Source: Arthrobacter luteolus NBRC 107841 (GTDB taxonomy: Bacteria; Actinomycetota; Actinomycetes; Actinomycetales; Micrococcaceae). Taken from it: a DNA stretch of 64,000 nucleotides. The position numbers were made by a program, and so were the translations under genes. The stretch spans positions 310,001-374,000 of the forward strand of contig NZ_BCQM01000001.1 of the NCBI RefSeq assembly GCF_001552075.1. Reading direction: 5' to 3'. Positions 18,599 to 25,973 of this stretch are shown in pieces; positions within the stretch are counted from its first letter, which is position 1; each line of letters opens with the position of its first letter. The notes beneath the pieces were generated by a model. That model was not told the DNA's origin. It did no database searches and saw only the letters and a program-made list of their open reading frames with translations.

Positions 18599-18936
18599 TC
18601 CGCCTCCTAATTCTTAGTGCGGGTTTCTCTCCGGCGGGATTACCGGAAGGACGGACAGCGCAGTTCCTGCGTGTCTCGTCGCATATGAGTAAGAGAGTAA
18701 GCCTCTGACCCCTACCCGGTCGTAACTTGGTTCACAGCGCGACACGGTTGTTACACGTTTGCAACCTCGAAAAAGCGATTACGGGATGTGCTCTGGCGCA
18801 CAGTCTTCGGATGGTCTATTCTTGTCCCCCGCCTTCCCATGACCGCTGCCGCAGGGGCTGGACTGCGCCCTGCGGCCCGGACCCGGATCCCGGATAAACT
18901 TGCCTGCAGCAGCCATTTCAAAAACCAGAGGAATAC
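18599..18936. other. Divergent intergenic region between dppA and the SDR gene
   Basis: 338 bases without a gene. The left end holds the dppA ribosome site. The middle (about 18660-18800) is visibly less GC-rich and should hold the dppA promoter, but I could not choose a convincing -35/-10 pair. The right end holds TAAACT at 18895-18900, a likely -10 for the oxidoreductase gene, giving a leader of about 30 bases with an AGAGGAA ribosome site. Confidence 0.5.
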
Positions 18937-19548
18937 GTGAAACTCACGATTATCGGCGGATCCAAGGGCACCGGAGCACAGCTGGCCCACCTGGCCCGGG
19001 ACGCTGGCCATGAGGTCACAGTCCTCTCACGCACCGGAAGTGCGCCTGCCGGCCTGCGGGTTATCACAGGCGACGCCACGGATCCCGCAGCAGCTGCCGG
19101 TGCCGTGGCCGGAGCCGACGCCGTGGTGATCACGGTGGGCGGAGCCAAGGGAGTCCCCCAGCAGCGTGCTGCGGTCACCAGGACCGTCGTCGGCGCCATG
19201 CAGGAAACGGGTGTGCGGAGGCTGATTGTGCAGTCGTCGCTGGGCGCCGGCGATTCGGCGTCGCAACTGCCGGGTCCGCTGCGGCTGGTTATGCGGACAG
19301 CCCTGGCCAAACCGCTGGCGGACCACAATGAGCAGGAACGCACGGTCCAGGCTTCCGGGCTGGACTGGACGATCGTCCGGCCGACCGGCCTCACGGACAA
19401 GGAACCGGCGGGCACCTGGCGCGCCCTGGAAACCAGCGCCGAAGGAAAGCTGGGCGGTTCGATCCCGCGCGGGGACCTTGCAGCCTGCATCCTCGGACTG
19501 CTCACCGATGATGCCAGCATTGGCAAAGCCTTCGGCCTGAGCGGCTAG
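18937..19548 (+). CDS. NAD(P)-binding NmrA/SDR-type oxidoreductase
   Basis: 203-aa atypical short-chain dehydrogenase. The N-terminal dinucleotide-binding region is GGSKGTGAQLAHLARDAG, and strands and helices of a Rossmann fold follow (VTVLSR, then ADAVVITVGG). The catalytic YxxxK is not evident, as in NmrA-like redox sensors and NAD(P)H-binding proteins. The GTG start has an AGAGGAA ribosome site. It converges on selB with 27 bases between. No functional link with the selenium genes is evident. Confidence 0.8.
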   Translation: MKLTIIGGSKGTGAQLAHLARDAGHEVTVLSRTGSAPAGLRVITGDATDPAAAAGAVAGADAVVITVGGAKGVPQQRAAVTRTVVGAMQETGVRRLIVQSSLGAGDSASQLPGPLRLVMRTALAKPLADHNEQERTVQASGLDWTIVRPTGLTDKEPAGTWRALETSAEGKLGGSIPRGDLAACILGLLTDDASIGKAFGLSG

Positions 19549-19575
19549 GGCCCCCACGGGCGCCACCGTCCATCG

Positions 19576-21369
19576 CTAACCCCGTTTGATCGTCCGGCGG
19601 CCCGCGTCGAGCCGCCGGGTCCAGCCACGGCTGTCCAGGTATTCCAGCAGCGGAATGACCACCCGCCGGGTGGTGCCCAATGCCTGACGCGCCTCGCTGG
19701 TGGTAAACGGCTGCGGCAAAGCAGAAAGCTCGCGCATGGCCAGGGCAGGCGCCCGCGGCAGCAGGACAATTCCGTCCCCCAGCCGCAGCACCCGCCCGCT
19801 GCGCTCCGCAGCAGCCAGTTCCCGGGCACCCAGGCCCAGTATGTCCAGGTCCCCCGCTTCCGGAGCCGCGAACGGATGGTCCGTCAGCCGGCTTTCCAGC
19901 TCACCGATGCCTTTCTCTGCCGCGCCTAGATCCCGGCGCTCTCCGGGAAGGTTGATATAGCCGGTGCTGTGTTCCAGGCCCGCGGCTTGGAGGATGGGGT
20001 CCAGCAGGGCACCGCCAGCGGGTCCGATCAGGTCCCGCGCCGCGCCGAGGGAAAGCCCCGCAGCCAGCGGATCCCGTTCCCTGAGCTGCTCGACGGCGGT
20101 GCGCAGCCGCAGCGTCCATACCTCCAAAGCCGGTTCGTGCACCCACCATTCACCGAAGGCCTTCACCCCGCTGGGCACCTGCCCCAGCCCGGTGACGCCC
20201 ATTCTGCGCAGCTCATTGACCCGTACCGCTCCCCGGCGGGCCACTTCGGTCAGCGGGTCTCCCCCGGCTGACATTGCTGCAAGTGCGGTGGCCCTTCGCC
20301 CGCTGTCCCCGCGCCGGCTCAGCGCCGGTGGTTCGATGTCGAGGATCTGCGCCCCGGCCAGCACCGATCTGCTGCCGCCCGCCCGCAGCACCAGCCGGTC
20401 GCCCAGCTCGAGCGGGATCCGGCGGTCAAGCATCAGCCGGGCGTGGTCCCCGTCGAAGGGACGCAGGCGCCCCGGCACCGCAGCGGTGCCGATGTGGACC
20501 ATCAGCTGCTGCGGCGCATCCGTGAAAGAGGAGCCCATGGTGCGCCGCACGTCGACGGCGTTCACCAGCGGCCAGCTGTCCCCGGCGAGGAGGACGTCGC
20601 CGCGGTGGATCCCGTCTGCGGATACCCCTGATCTAATGTTGACCGCCACCCGGCTGGTGGGGCCGACGGACCCGACAGCCCGGTTGCAGCTGTGCAGCCC
20701 CCGCACCGACACCGGTGTAGTACCGTCCGCACCGGCGATCATCAAGTTCTCGCCCTGCGCGAGTGTGCCGGCCGTCAGGGTTCCGGTGACGACCGTCCCG
20801 GCTCCGTTGATCGTGAAGGACCTGTCGATCCACAGCCGGACCCGGGCATTCGGCTGCGGTGCAGGCAGGGACCCCACCAAGGTGTCCAACGCGCTGCGCA
20901 GTTCATCGAGTCCGGTGCCATCGACTGCCGAGACCGTGATGGCCGGCGCGTCGCGGAGCCCGGTGCCGGCCAGTTCGGACCGGACCCGCGCCAGTACCCC
21001 GGGGGCGCCGCCGGGAGCGCGGTCGCTGCGCGTCAGCACCACGATCCCGCGGCTGATCCCCAGGGCCGCAATGGCATCTCGATGATCGCTGGACTGGGCC
21101 TGCCAGCCTTCGTCAGCCGCCACGACAAAGCAGACCGCGGGGGCCGGTCCTACCCCGGCCAGCATGTTGCCGAGGAACCGCTCGTGACCTGGCACGTCGA
21201 CAAACGCCACTTCGCGGCCCGAGGGCAGAGTTGTCCACGCAAATCCCAGATCGATCGTCAGTCCGCGGCGGCGTTCCTCAGCCCACCGGTCAGGCTCCAT
21301 GCCGGTCAGTGCACGCACCAGCGTGCTCTTGCCATGATCAACGTGCCCGGCCGTGGCCACCACAAACAC
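19576..21369 (-). CDS. selB: Selenocysteine-specific elongation factor SelB
   Basis: Carries Sec-tRNA(Sec) to ribosomes paused at a UGA followed by a SECIS hairpin. 597 aa, close to E. coli SelB. G1 GHVDHGKST is at residues 8-16 and G3 DVPGHERF at 58-65. The G4 position reads LTRSD (112-116), where the family has NKxD or TKxD. EF-Tu-like domains II and III follow, and the last 250 residues look like the winged-helix SECIS-binding repeats (ending VVIPLLEYLDSRGWTRR). It starts 2 bases after the selA stop, so it is in the selC-selA-selB transcription unit. Confidence 0.93.
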   Translation of the reverse strand: MFVVATAGHVDHGKSTLVRALTGMEPDRWAEERRRGLTIDLGFAWTTLPSGREVAFVDVPGHERFLGNMLAGVGPAPAVCFVVAADEGWQAQSSDHRDAIAALGISRGIVVLTRSDRAPGGAPGVLARVRSELAGTGLRDAPAITVSAVDGTGLDELRSALDTLVGSLPAPQPNARVRLWIDRSFTINGAGTVVTGTLTAGTLAQGENLMIAGADGTTPVSVRGLHSCNRAVGSVGPTSRVAVNIRSGVSADGIHRGDVLLAGDSWPLVNAVDVRRTMGSSFTDAPQQLMVHIGTAAVPGRLRPFDGDHARLMLDRRIPLELGDRLVLRAGGSRSVLAGAQILDIEPPALSRRGDSGRRATALAAMSAGGDPLTEVARRGAVRVNELRRMGVTGLGQVPSGVKAFGEWWVHEPALEVWTLRLRTAVEQLRERDPLAAGLSLGAARDLIGPAGGALLDPILQAAGLEHSTGYINLPGERRDLGAAEKGIGELESRLTDHPFAAPEAGDLDILGLGARELAAAERSGRVLRLGDGIVLLPRAPALAMRELSALPQPFTTSEARQALGTTRRVVIPLLEYLDSRGWTRRLDAGRRTIKRG

Positions 21370-21371
21370 GG

Positions 21372-22703
21372 CTAGCTGCTTTCAGTTCCGGACGGATCAC
21401 CGGTCCGCGCCAGGGCCCTGCGGACAGCCTGGACCAGCCGGTCGTCGTCGTCCTCCGGAATGCAGCGCAGATCCACCAGGCACGCTCCGCCGTGGACCCG
21501 CGGCAGCACTGCCGGAACCCCCGTGCGCAGCGCGTGGGCCACGTTCTCAGGGAGCTGCACAGCCCAGCCAGGCAGGGGCACGCCGGGCGCTCCCCCGCCG
21601 CCGACCCTCCCATCGTGCTCTACGACCGGGCAGCCCACGGCCGCAGCCAGTGTTTCGGCACGCTCCCGGAGCCGTCCGGGGTCGGCGTGCAGGGCCGCAG
21701 CTACCGGCGGCTCTTCCCCGGACACTGTTGCTTCCAGTGCGGCGAGCGCCAGTTTGTCTGCCCGCAGCGCCCGGGCCAGCGGATGCCGCGCCAGCCTGGC
21801 AATCATTTCGGTGCGGCCGAACAGGAGTCCGGCCTGCGGGCCGCCCAGCAGTTTGTCGCCGCTGGCAATCACGACGTCGGCGCCTGCTTCCAGCGCGCCT
21901 GTCACATCCGGTTCCTCCGGAAGCAGGGGGTCCGGGGCCAGCAGGCCGCTGCCAAGATCCACGACCAGCGGGACGTGGTGTGCCTCGGCCAGCTTCCGGA
22001 GCTGCCTTATGTCGACGCTGCTGGTGAACCCGCTGATGCGGAAGTTGCTCGGATGGACCTTGAGCAGGCATCCGGTCTGCTCGCCCATGGCGGACTCGTA
22101 GTCGCTCAGGTGGGTCCGGTTGGTGGTGCCCACTTCCCGGAGGCGGGCACCGGTCGATTCGATGAGCTCAGGGAGTCTAAACCCGGCGCCGATCTCCACC
22201 AGCTCACCGCGGCTGATCACCACTTCGCGGGTTCCGGCCAGGGCTGTGGTGGCCAGCAGAAGCGCAGCTGCACCGTTGTTGACCACCAGCGCGTCCCCGG
22301 CAGCAGGGCAGGCCCGCAGCAGGGCCTGGCGTGTTCCGGTTCCGCGCTGGGACCGCGATCCTGACGGCAGGTCCAGTTCGACGTCGACATAACCGGCCGC
22401 CGTCAGCAGCGCCTCCCGGGCGGACCGCGAAAGTGCGGCGCGGCCCAGGTTTGTGTGGACGACGACGCCGGTGGCGTTGAGCACTGGGCGCAGCGACGTG
22501 GCACCGCGGGCCGACACAGCGGCGAGGACTCCCGGTTCGACGTCCCCAGGTGCCAGCCCGCCGTGACGCGCCTGGTCCTGGAACCCGCGGACGATGGAGC
22601 GGATCATGTCCTCCCCGAGCCGTGTCCGGGCCCGCTGCACCTCCGGATGAGCCAGCAACCGGTCGGTGCGCGGGATGCGCCTGCGGGGGTCGTCGTTGCC
22701 CAC
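21372..22703 (-). CDS. selA: L-seryl-tRNA(Sec) selenium transferase SelA
   Basis: PLP enzyme (443 aa) that converts Ser-tRNA(Sec) to Sec-tRNA(Sec) with selenophosphate. The Schiff-base lysine K284 is in SGDKLLGGPQAG; other family blocks are NATGVVVHTNLGRA (77-90) and DLPSGSRSQRG (111-121). The GTG start sits behind GGAGGGAC. It lies 36 bases after the tRNA-Sec gene and 2 bases before selB, so all three are likely one transcript. Confidence 0.95.
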   Translation of the reverse strand: MGNDDPRRRIPRTDRLLAHPEVQRARTRLGEDMIRSIVRGFQDQARHGGLAPGDVEPGVLAAVSARGATSLRPVLNATGVVVHTNLGRAALSRSAREALLTAAGYVDVELDLPSGSRSQRGTGTRQALLRACPAAGDALVVNNGAAALLLATTALAGTREVVISRGELVEIGAGFRLPELIESTGARLREVGTTNRTHLSDYESAMGEQTGCLLKVHPSNFRISGFTSSVDIRQLRKLAEAHHVPLVVDLGSGLLAPDPLLPEEPDVTGALEAGADVVIASGDKLLGGPQAGLLFGRTEMIARLARHPLARALRADKLALAALEATVSGEEPPVAAALHADPGRLRERAETLAAAVGCPVVEHDGRVGGGGAPGVPLPGWAVQLPENVAHALRTGVPAVLPRVHGGACLVDLRCIPEDDDDRLVQAVRRALARTGDPSGTESS

Positions 22704-22739
22704 GTCCCTCCTTCGGGATCAGTTTCGACTGCGCAAAGT

Positions 22740-22834
22740 TGGCGGAGGCGGACGGGAATCGAACCCGCCAGACCGGGATGCCCGGTCTCACCGGTTTTGA
22801 AGACCGGGGGGCCCACCAGGACCCGGACGCCTCC
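22740..22834 (-). tRNA. selC: tRNA-Sec (anticodon UCA)
   Basis: 95-base selenocysteine tRNA with CCA encoded. Read on the minus strand: acceptor GGAGGCGT against CCGCCTCC (seven pairs plus a mismatched eighth), 6-bp D stem GGGTCC/GGGCCC with the short loop TGGT, anticodon arm CCGGT-CTTCAAA-ACCGG with anticodon TCA, long variable arm AGACCGGG/CCCGGTCT, and T arm GCGGG-TTCGATT-CCCGT. The six-pair D stem, four-base D loop, extended acceptor and long variable arm are the marks of bacterial tRNA-Sec. It is the first gene of the selC-selA-selB unit. Confidence 0.97.
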
Positions 22835-22840
22835 ATGAGG

Positions 22841-22846
22841 ATGCTA
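22841..22846 (-). promoter_or_regulatory. selC -10 hexamer
   Basis: Minus-strand TAGCAT, 6 bases before the mature 5' end of tRNA-Sec, so transcription may begin at the mature end with little or no 5' leader. Confidence 0.55.
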
Positions 22847-22863
22847 ACACCGCACGCTTCTCC

Positions 22864-22869
22864 TAGACT
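22864..22869 (+). promoter_or_regulatory. selD -10 hexamer (leaderless)
   Basis: TAGACT, 7 bases before the selD ATG. It is back to back with the selC -10, with 17 bases between them. Confidence 0.6.
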
Positions 22870-22876
22870 GGCCGCC

Positions 22877-23881
22877 ATGAACGGGAACATTGCCCCTGAC
22901 CAGGAAGCGCTCCGACTCACCGGATATGCCCACGGCGGGGGGTGCGCCTGCAAGATTCCGCCGGGTGAGCTCGAGGACGTGGTCCGTGGCCTGGTGGGCC
23001 AGGCCCATCCCGATGTGCTGGTGGGACTCGACGGCGGGGATGACGCATCCGCTGTTCTGGTGGGCGCGGACCTCGCCCTGCTGTCGACCGCGGACTTCTT
23101 CACCCCGGTGGTGGACGATGCCTACGACTGGGGCCGGATAGCGGCCGCGAACGCGCTCTCGGACATTTATGCCATGGGCGGTCGTCCCATCAGCGCCATC
23201 AACCTTGTGGGCTGGCCCCGGGATGTGCTGCCCATGGAACTGCTGACCGAGGTGCTGCGCGGAGGGCTGGCGGTTGCCTCCGAAGCCGGCTGTCCCGTGA
23301 CTGGCGGGCATTCCATCGACGATCCGGAACCCAAGTACGGGATGGCTGTCACCGGCATCGCGGACCCTGACAAGCTGCTGCGCAACGATGCTGCCCGCCC
23401 CGGGCTTCCGATCACGCTGACCAAACCCATCGGCCTCGGTTTACTGAACAACCGGCACAAACAGACCGGGGAGGTTTTTGCCGAAGCCATTGCGGTCATG
23501 GTGCAGCTGAACCGTGACGCTGCCGAGGCCGCAGTTCAGCGCGGAGTCCAGGCCGCCACGGACGTGACCGGATTCGGACTGCTGGGGCACCTGTACAAAA
23601 TGTGCCGGGCCTCCGGTGTAGGAGCGGTCATTGACCGGAACGCGGTGCCCCTGGTCGCCGGCGCCCCCGAGGCCCTGCGGGATGGCTTCATCTCCGGCGG
23701 AACGCGCCGCAACCTGGACTGGGTCCGGCGCCATCTGCAGCCGGGGCCGGGCATCTCCGAGGAGGACCTCCTGGTGCTGGCCGACGCCCAGACCTCCGGC
23801 GGCCTGCTGGTGGTCGGTGAACTGCCCGGCTACCCCGTGGTGGGCTATACGACTGAAGGTCCGGGAATCGAAGTACGATAA
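22877..23881 (+). CDS. selD: Selenide, water dikinase SelD
   Basis: Makes selenophosphate from selenide and ATP, the selenium donor for SelA. 334 aa. The active-site segment GGGCACKIPP has C23, C25 and K26 in the positions of C17, C19 and K20 of the E. coli enzyme, so this is the Cys form, not a selenoprotein. Further family blocks are GGDDASAV and TGGHSIDDPEPKYG. ATG 22877 is chosen over the long upstream open frame, which crosses the tRNA gene. It is divergent from selC and convergent with the formate dehydrogenase operon. Confidence 0.95.
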   Translation: MNGNIAPDQEALRLTGYAHGGGCACKIPPGELEDVVRGLVGQAHPDVLVGLDGGDDASAVLVGADLALLSTADFFTPVVDDAYDWGRIAAANALSDIYAMGGRPISAINLVGWPRDVLPMELLTEVLRGGLAVASEAGCPVTGGHSIDDPEPKYGMAVTGIADPDKLLRNDAARPGLPITLTKPIGLGLLNNRHKQTGEVFAEAIAVMVQLNRDAAEAAVQRGVQAATDVTGFGLLGHLYKMCRASGVGAVIDRNAVPLVAGAPEALRDGFISGGTRRNLDWVRRHLQPGPGISEEDLLVLADAQTSGGLLVVGELPGYPVVGYTTEGPGIEVR

Positions 23882-23884
23882 CGC

Positions 23885-23903
23885 CGGCCGGCTCAGCCGG
23901 CCG
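23885..23903. terminator. Hairpin between selD and the fdh operon
   Basis: 8-bp stem CGGCCGGC / GCCGGCCG with a TCA loop, directly after the selD stop and overlapping the last codons of the opposing nrfD-type gene. It is a compact shared terminator candidate. Confidence 0.4.
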
Positions 23904-24981
23904 TAGTGATCGAATCATGGGTGATGCCCGCCCGGCGGCGCGCTGCCAGGCGGTTCTTCTGCGGTTCGATCGTGTAGCGGGGATCCTCTGCCGACGCGAT
24001 GCCCGCGCGCAGGATCCCGAACCGGGTGAGCGCCGATGCGCCGAGCAGGGACACCCCCGCAGCCGCCGCGATGGCCCTGTTCCGGCCGCCGAAGAGGGCG
24101 GCCAGTCCGCCTGCAACGGCCAGCCGCTCACTCCACCTGAGCATCTTCCCCGGCCCACCGAGATGAAGCGGCTCAGCAGCGATGGGGTCCATGTTCTTTT
24201 CCATGATCCGGACGGCGGTCAGCTCACCGGCGACGCCCAGCACGGCCAGCGCGCGGGCCGGTCCGGTCTCCCTGACCGGAGTGGTGATCATGGCCAGGCC
24301 GCCCGCAGCGAGGCTGGCAGAACTGACAAAAACGAACGGCAGATCCTCCCGTGCGGCGTTCCAGGTCGGATTCGCGGTATTTGAAAGCAGGACCGCGGTG
24401 TAGGCGGCCAGAGGTGTGGCAAAGACGGCTGCTTCAAACCCCGCCGGCCCTTCCACGCCCCGGAGCAGCCGGCGCAGCGGCCCCAGCGGAAGCCGCGACC
24501 CGGTCATCCGGTCAATTTCGGACACCCCGGAAACTCCGGCACCGACGCTGAAGACCATAAGGATCCACGAGCCCACACTCATCGGGGAGGTGGGCTTGAA
24601 AGTCCGGAGCATGTGGTGGAACCGCTCTGGCCGGCCCAGATCCGCCACCAAGGCGACAGAGCCAACCCCCACGGCGGCGAGCGCGGCCAGCCGGCTGTTG
24701 CGGCACAGGACCCGCTTGCCGGCCAGCTGCGCACCGGCTCCGAGCAGCGCGGACCCGCCCGCCACACCGCCCAGGAAAAGGTAGGCAGCGATCGGGTTTC
24801 CCCACGGCGGTGCCTTGATCACCGGGCGGCCGTAATACGTGCTGAATTGCGCTTCCGGCACCATGGGGACTTCGCCGCGGCCTCCGCCATCCTTCCCTCC
24901 GGCCCGGCGTCGTTTGCCACCCCGCCTGCGGCGGCGCGGCGGTTCCGGCGGACGGTAGTCGTCGAAGTCGGAGACCGTCAC
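23893..24981 (-). CDS. NrfD-type membrane subunit of formate dehydrogenase
   Basis: 362-aa membrane protein of the NrfD/PsrC family, probably passing electrons from the iron-sulfur subunit to quinone. The first 40 residues are a very basic Pro/Arg tail; then come PVIKAPPWGNPIAAYLFLGG, a family hallmark, and about eight hydrophobic helices. It replaces the haem-b FdnI/FdoI subunit of E. coli enzymes. The start overlaps the upstream beta-subunit stop by 4 bases. It is the last gene of a three-gene operon. Confidence 0.88.
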   Translation of the reverse strand: MTVSDFDDYRPPEPPRRRRRGGKRRRAGGKDGGGRGEVPMVPEAQFSTYYGRPVIKAPPWGNPIAAYLFLGGVAGGSALLGAGAQLAGKRVLCRNSRLAALAAVGVGSVALVADLGRPERFHHMLRTFKPTSPMSVGSWILMVFSVGAGVSGVSEIDRMTGSRLPLGPLRRLLRGVEGPAGFEAAVFATPLAAYTAVLLSNTANPTWNAAREDLPFVFVSSASLAAGGLAMITTPVRETGPARALAVLGVAGELTAVRIMEKNMDPIAAEPLHLGGPGKMLRWSERLAVAGGLAALFGGRNRAIAAAAGVSLLGASALTRFGILRAGIASAEDPRYTIEPQKNRLAARRRAGITHDSITTAG

Positions 24982-25973
24982 GCCCGGCCTCCTGCGAGGA
25001 ACGCCGCGGCCGCCGCAGCGAGCATGCCGGCAGCGGCAAGTCCCGCCCGCTTGTACATCCGCGGCAGGTCTGCAGTGGGCACCCGGGGATCCGGCGGGAG
25101 CCCGTAGACCTCCGGCTCATCCAGGAGCAGGAAGACGGAACCGGTGCCGCCGACACCGTCCGAGTCATTGGCCCCGTACAGGCGTGCCTCGGTCAGCCCC
25201 TGCGCATGGAGTTCGGCCACCCGCTCTTTGGCCGTGGCGACCATGTGCTCGCGCTCGCCGTATTTGATCGACGTCGTGGGACAGGTCTGGGCGCATGCCG
25301 GTGTCTGGTCTTCGACGAGCCGGTCATAACACAGGGTGCATTTCTGGGCGACGCCAACATTGTGCACGGGAGCCTGCTCCCCCGGGGTGAAGTCGCGGTC
25401 GTTCTTCGACTGGACGGTGCCGTTTTGGCGCCGCTCGATCACCCCGAAGGGGCACCCGGCCACGCAGGTTCCGCAGCCGTTGCAGACGTCTTCCTGCACA
25501 ACCACGGTCCCGTGTTCTGTCCGGAACAAGGCCCCGGTGGGGCAGACATCGAGGCAGCCGGCGTTTGTGCAGTGCTTGCACACGTCGGAGGACATCAGCC
25601 AGCGGAAGTCAGGAGTATCCGGCGGGGTGGTGTCAGTGCCGGCCAGGTTCGCGGCCTGGCCCTGTCCGGGCGCGCCGATTTTAGGCATCCCGAGATTAAC
25701 CAGGGCACGGCCGGATTCGCGGGCCCGGTCAATCTGCTCTCCGTCCTGCTCGACGAACGCGACGTGCCGCCAGGTATCCGCGCCCAGCGACCCGGTGTTG
25801 TCATAGGAAGACTCAAGCAGTTCGTAGCTGGAATCGGCGGGGTTGCGGTTCCATTCCTTGCACGCGACCTCGCAGGCCTTGCAGCCGATGCAGATGGAGG
25901 TGTCCGTGAAGAACCCCTTCCGGGGGTGCCCGGTATGCCGGAGGTGGTCCGGGGATTCGGTCAGCGGGTTCAT
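24978..25973 (-). CDS. Formate dehydrogenase iron-sulfur (beta) subunit
   Basis: 331-aa ferredoxin-like subunit linking the catalytic subunit to the membrane. Four cysteine groups for 4Fe-4S clusters are visible: CIGCKACEVACKEWN, CKHCTNAGCLDVCP, CNGCGTCVAGCP, and CTLCYDRL with a distal CAQTCP. The C-terminus (LAAAGMLAAAAAAFLAG) is a single membrane anchor as in FdnH. No signal peptide. It overlaps fdhG and the NrfD gene by 4 bases each. Confidence 0.92.
   Translation of the reverse strand: MNPLTESPDHLRHTGHPRKGFFTDTSICIGCKACEVACKEWNRNPADSSYELLESSYDNTGSLGADTWRHVAFVEQDGEQIDRARESGRALVNLGMPKIGAPGQGQAANLAGTDTTPPDTPDFRWLMSSDVCKHCTNAGCLDVCPTGALFRTEHGTVVVQEDVCNGCGTCVAGCPFGVIERRQNGTVQSKNDRDFTPGEQAPVHNVGVAQKCTLCYDRLVEDQTPACAQTCPTTSIKYGEREHMVATAKERVAELHAQGLTEARLYGANDSDGVGGTGSVFLLLDEPEVYGLPPDPRVPTADLPRMYKRAGLAAAGMLAAAAAAFLAGGRA

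Noticed and set aside
16709-18610. Long plus-strand open frame (633 codons) opposite dppA
   Set aside because: It is antisense to a clear lipoprotein gene, has no domain resemblance, and is explained by third-position GC bias.
22740-22834. tRNA-Sec as an integration site for a mobile element
   Set aside because: No integrase, direct repeat of the tRNA 3' end, or phage gene is visible within reach.
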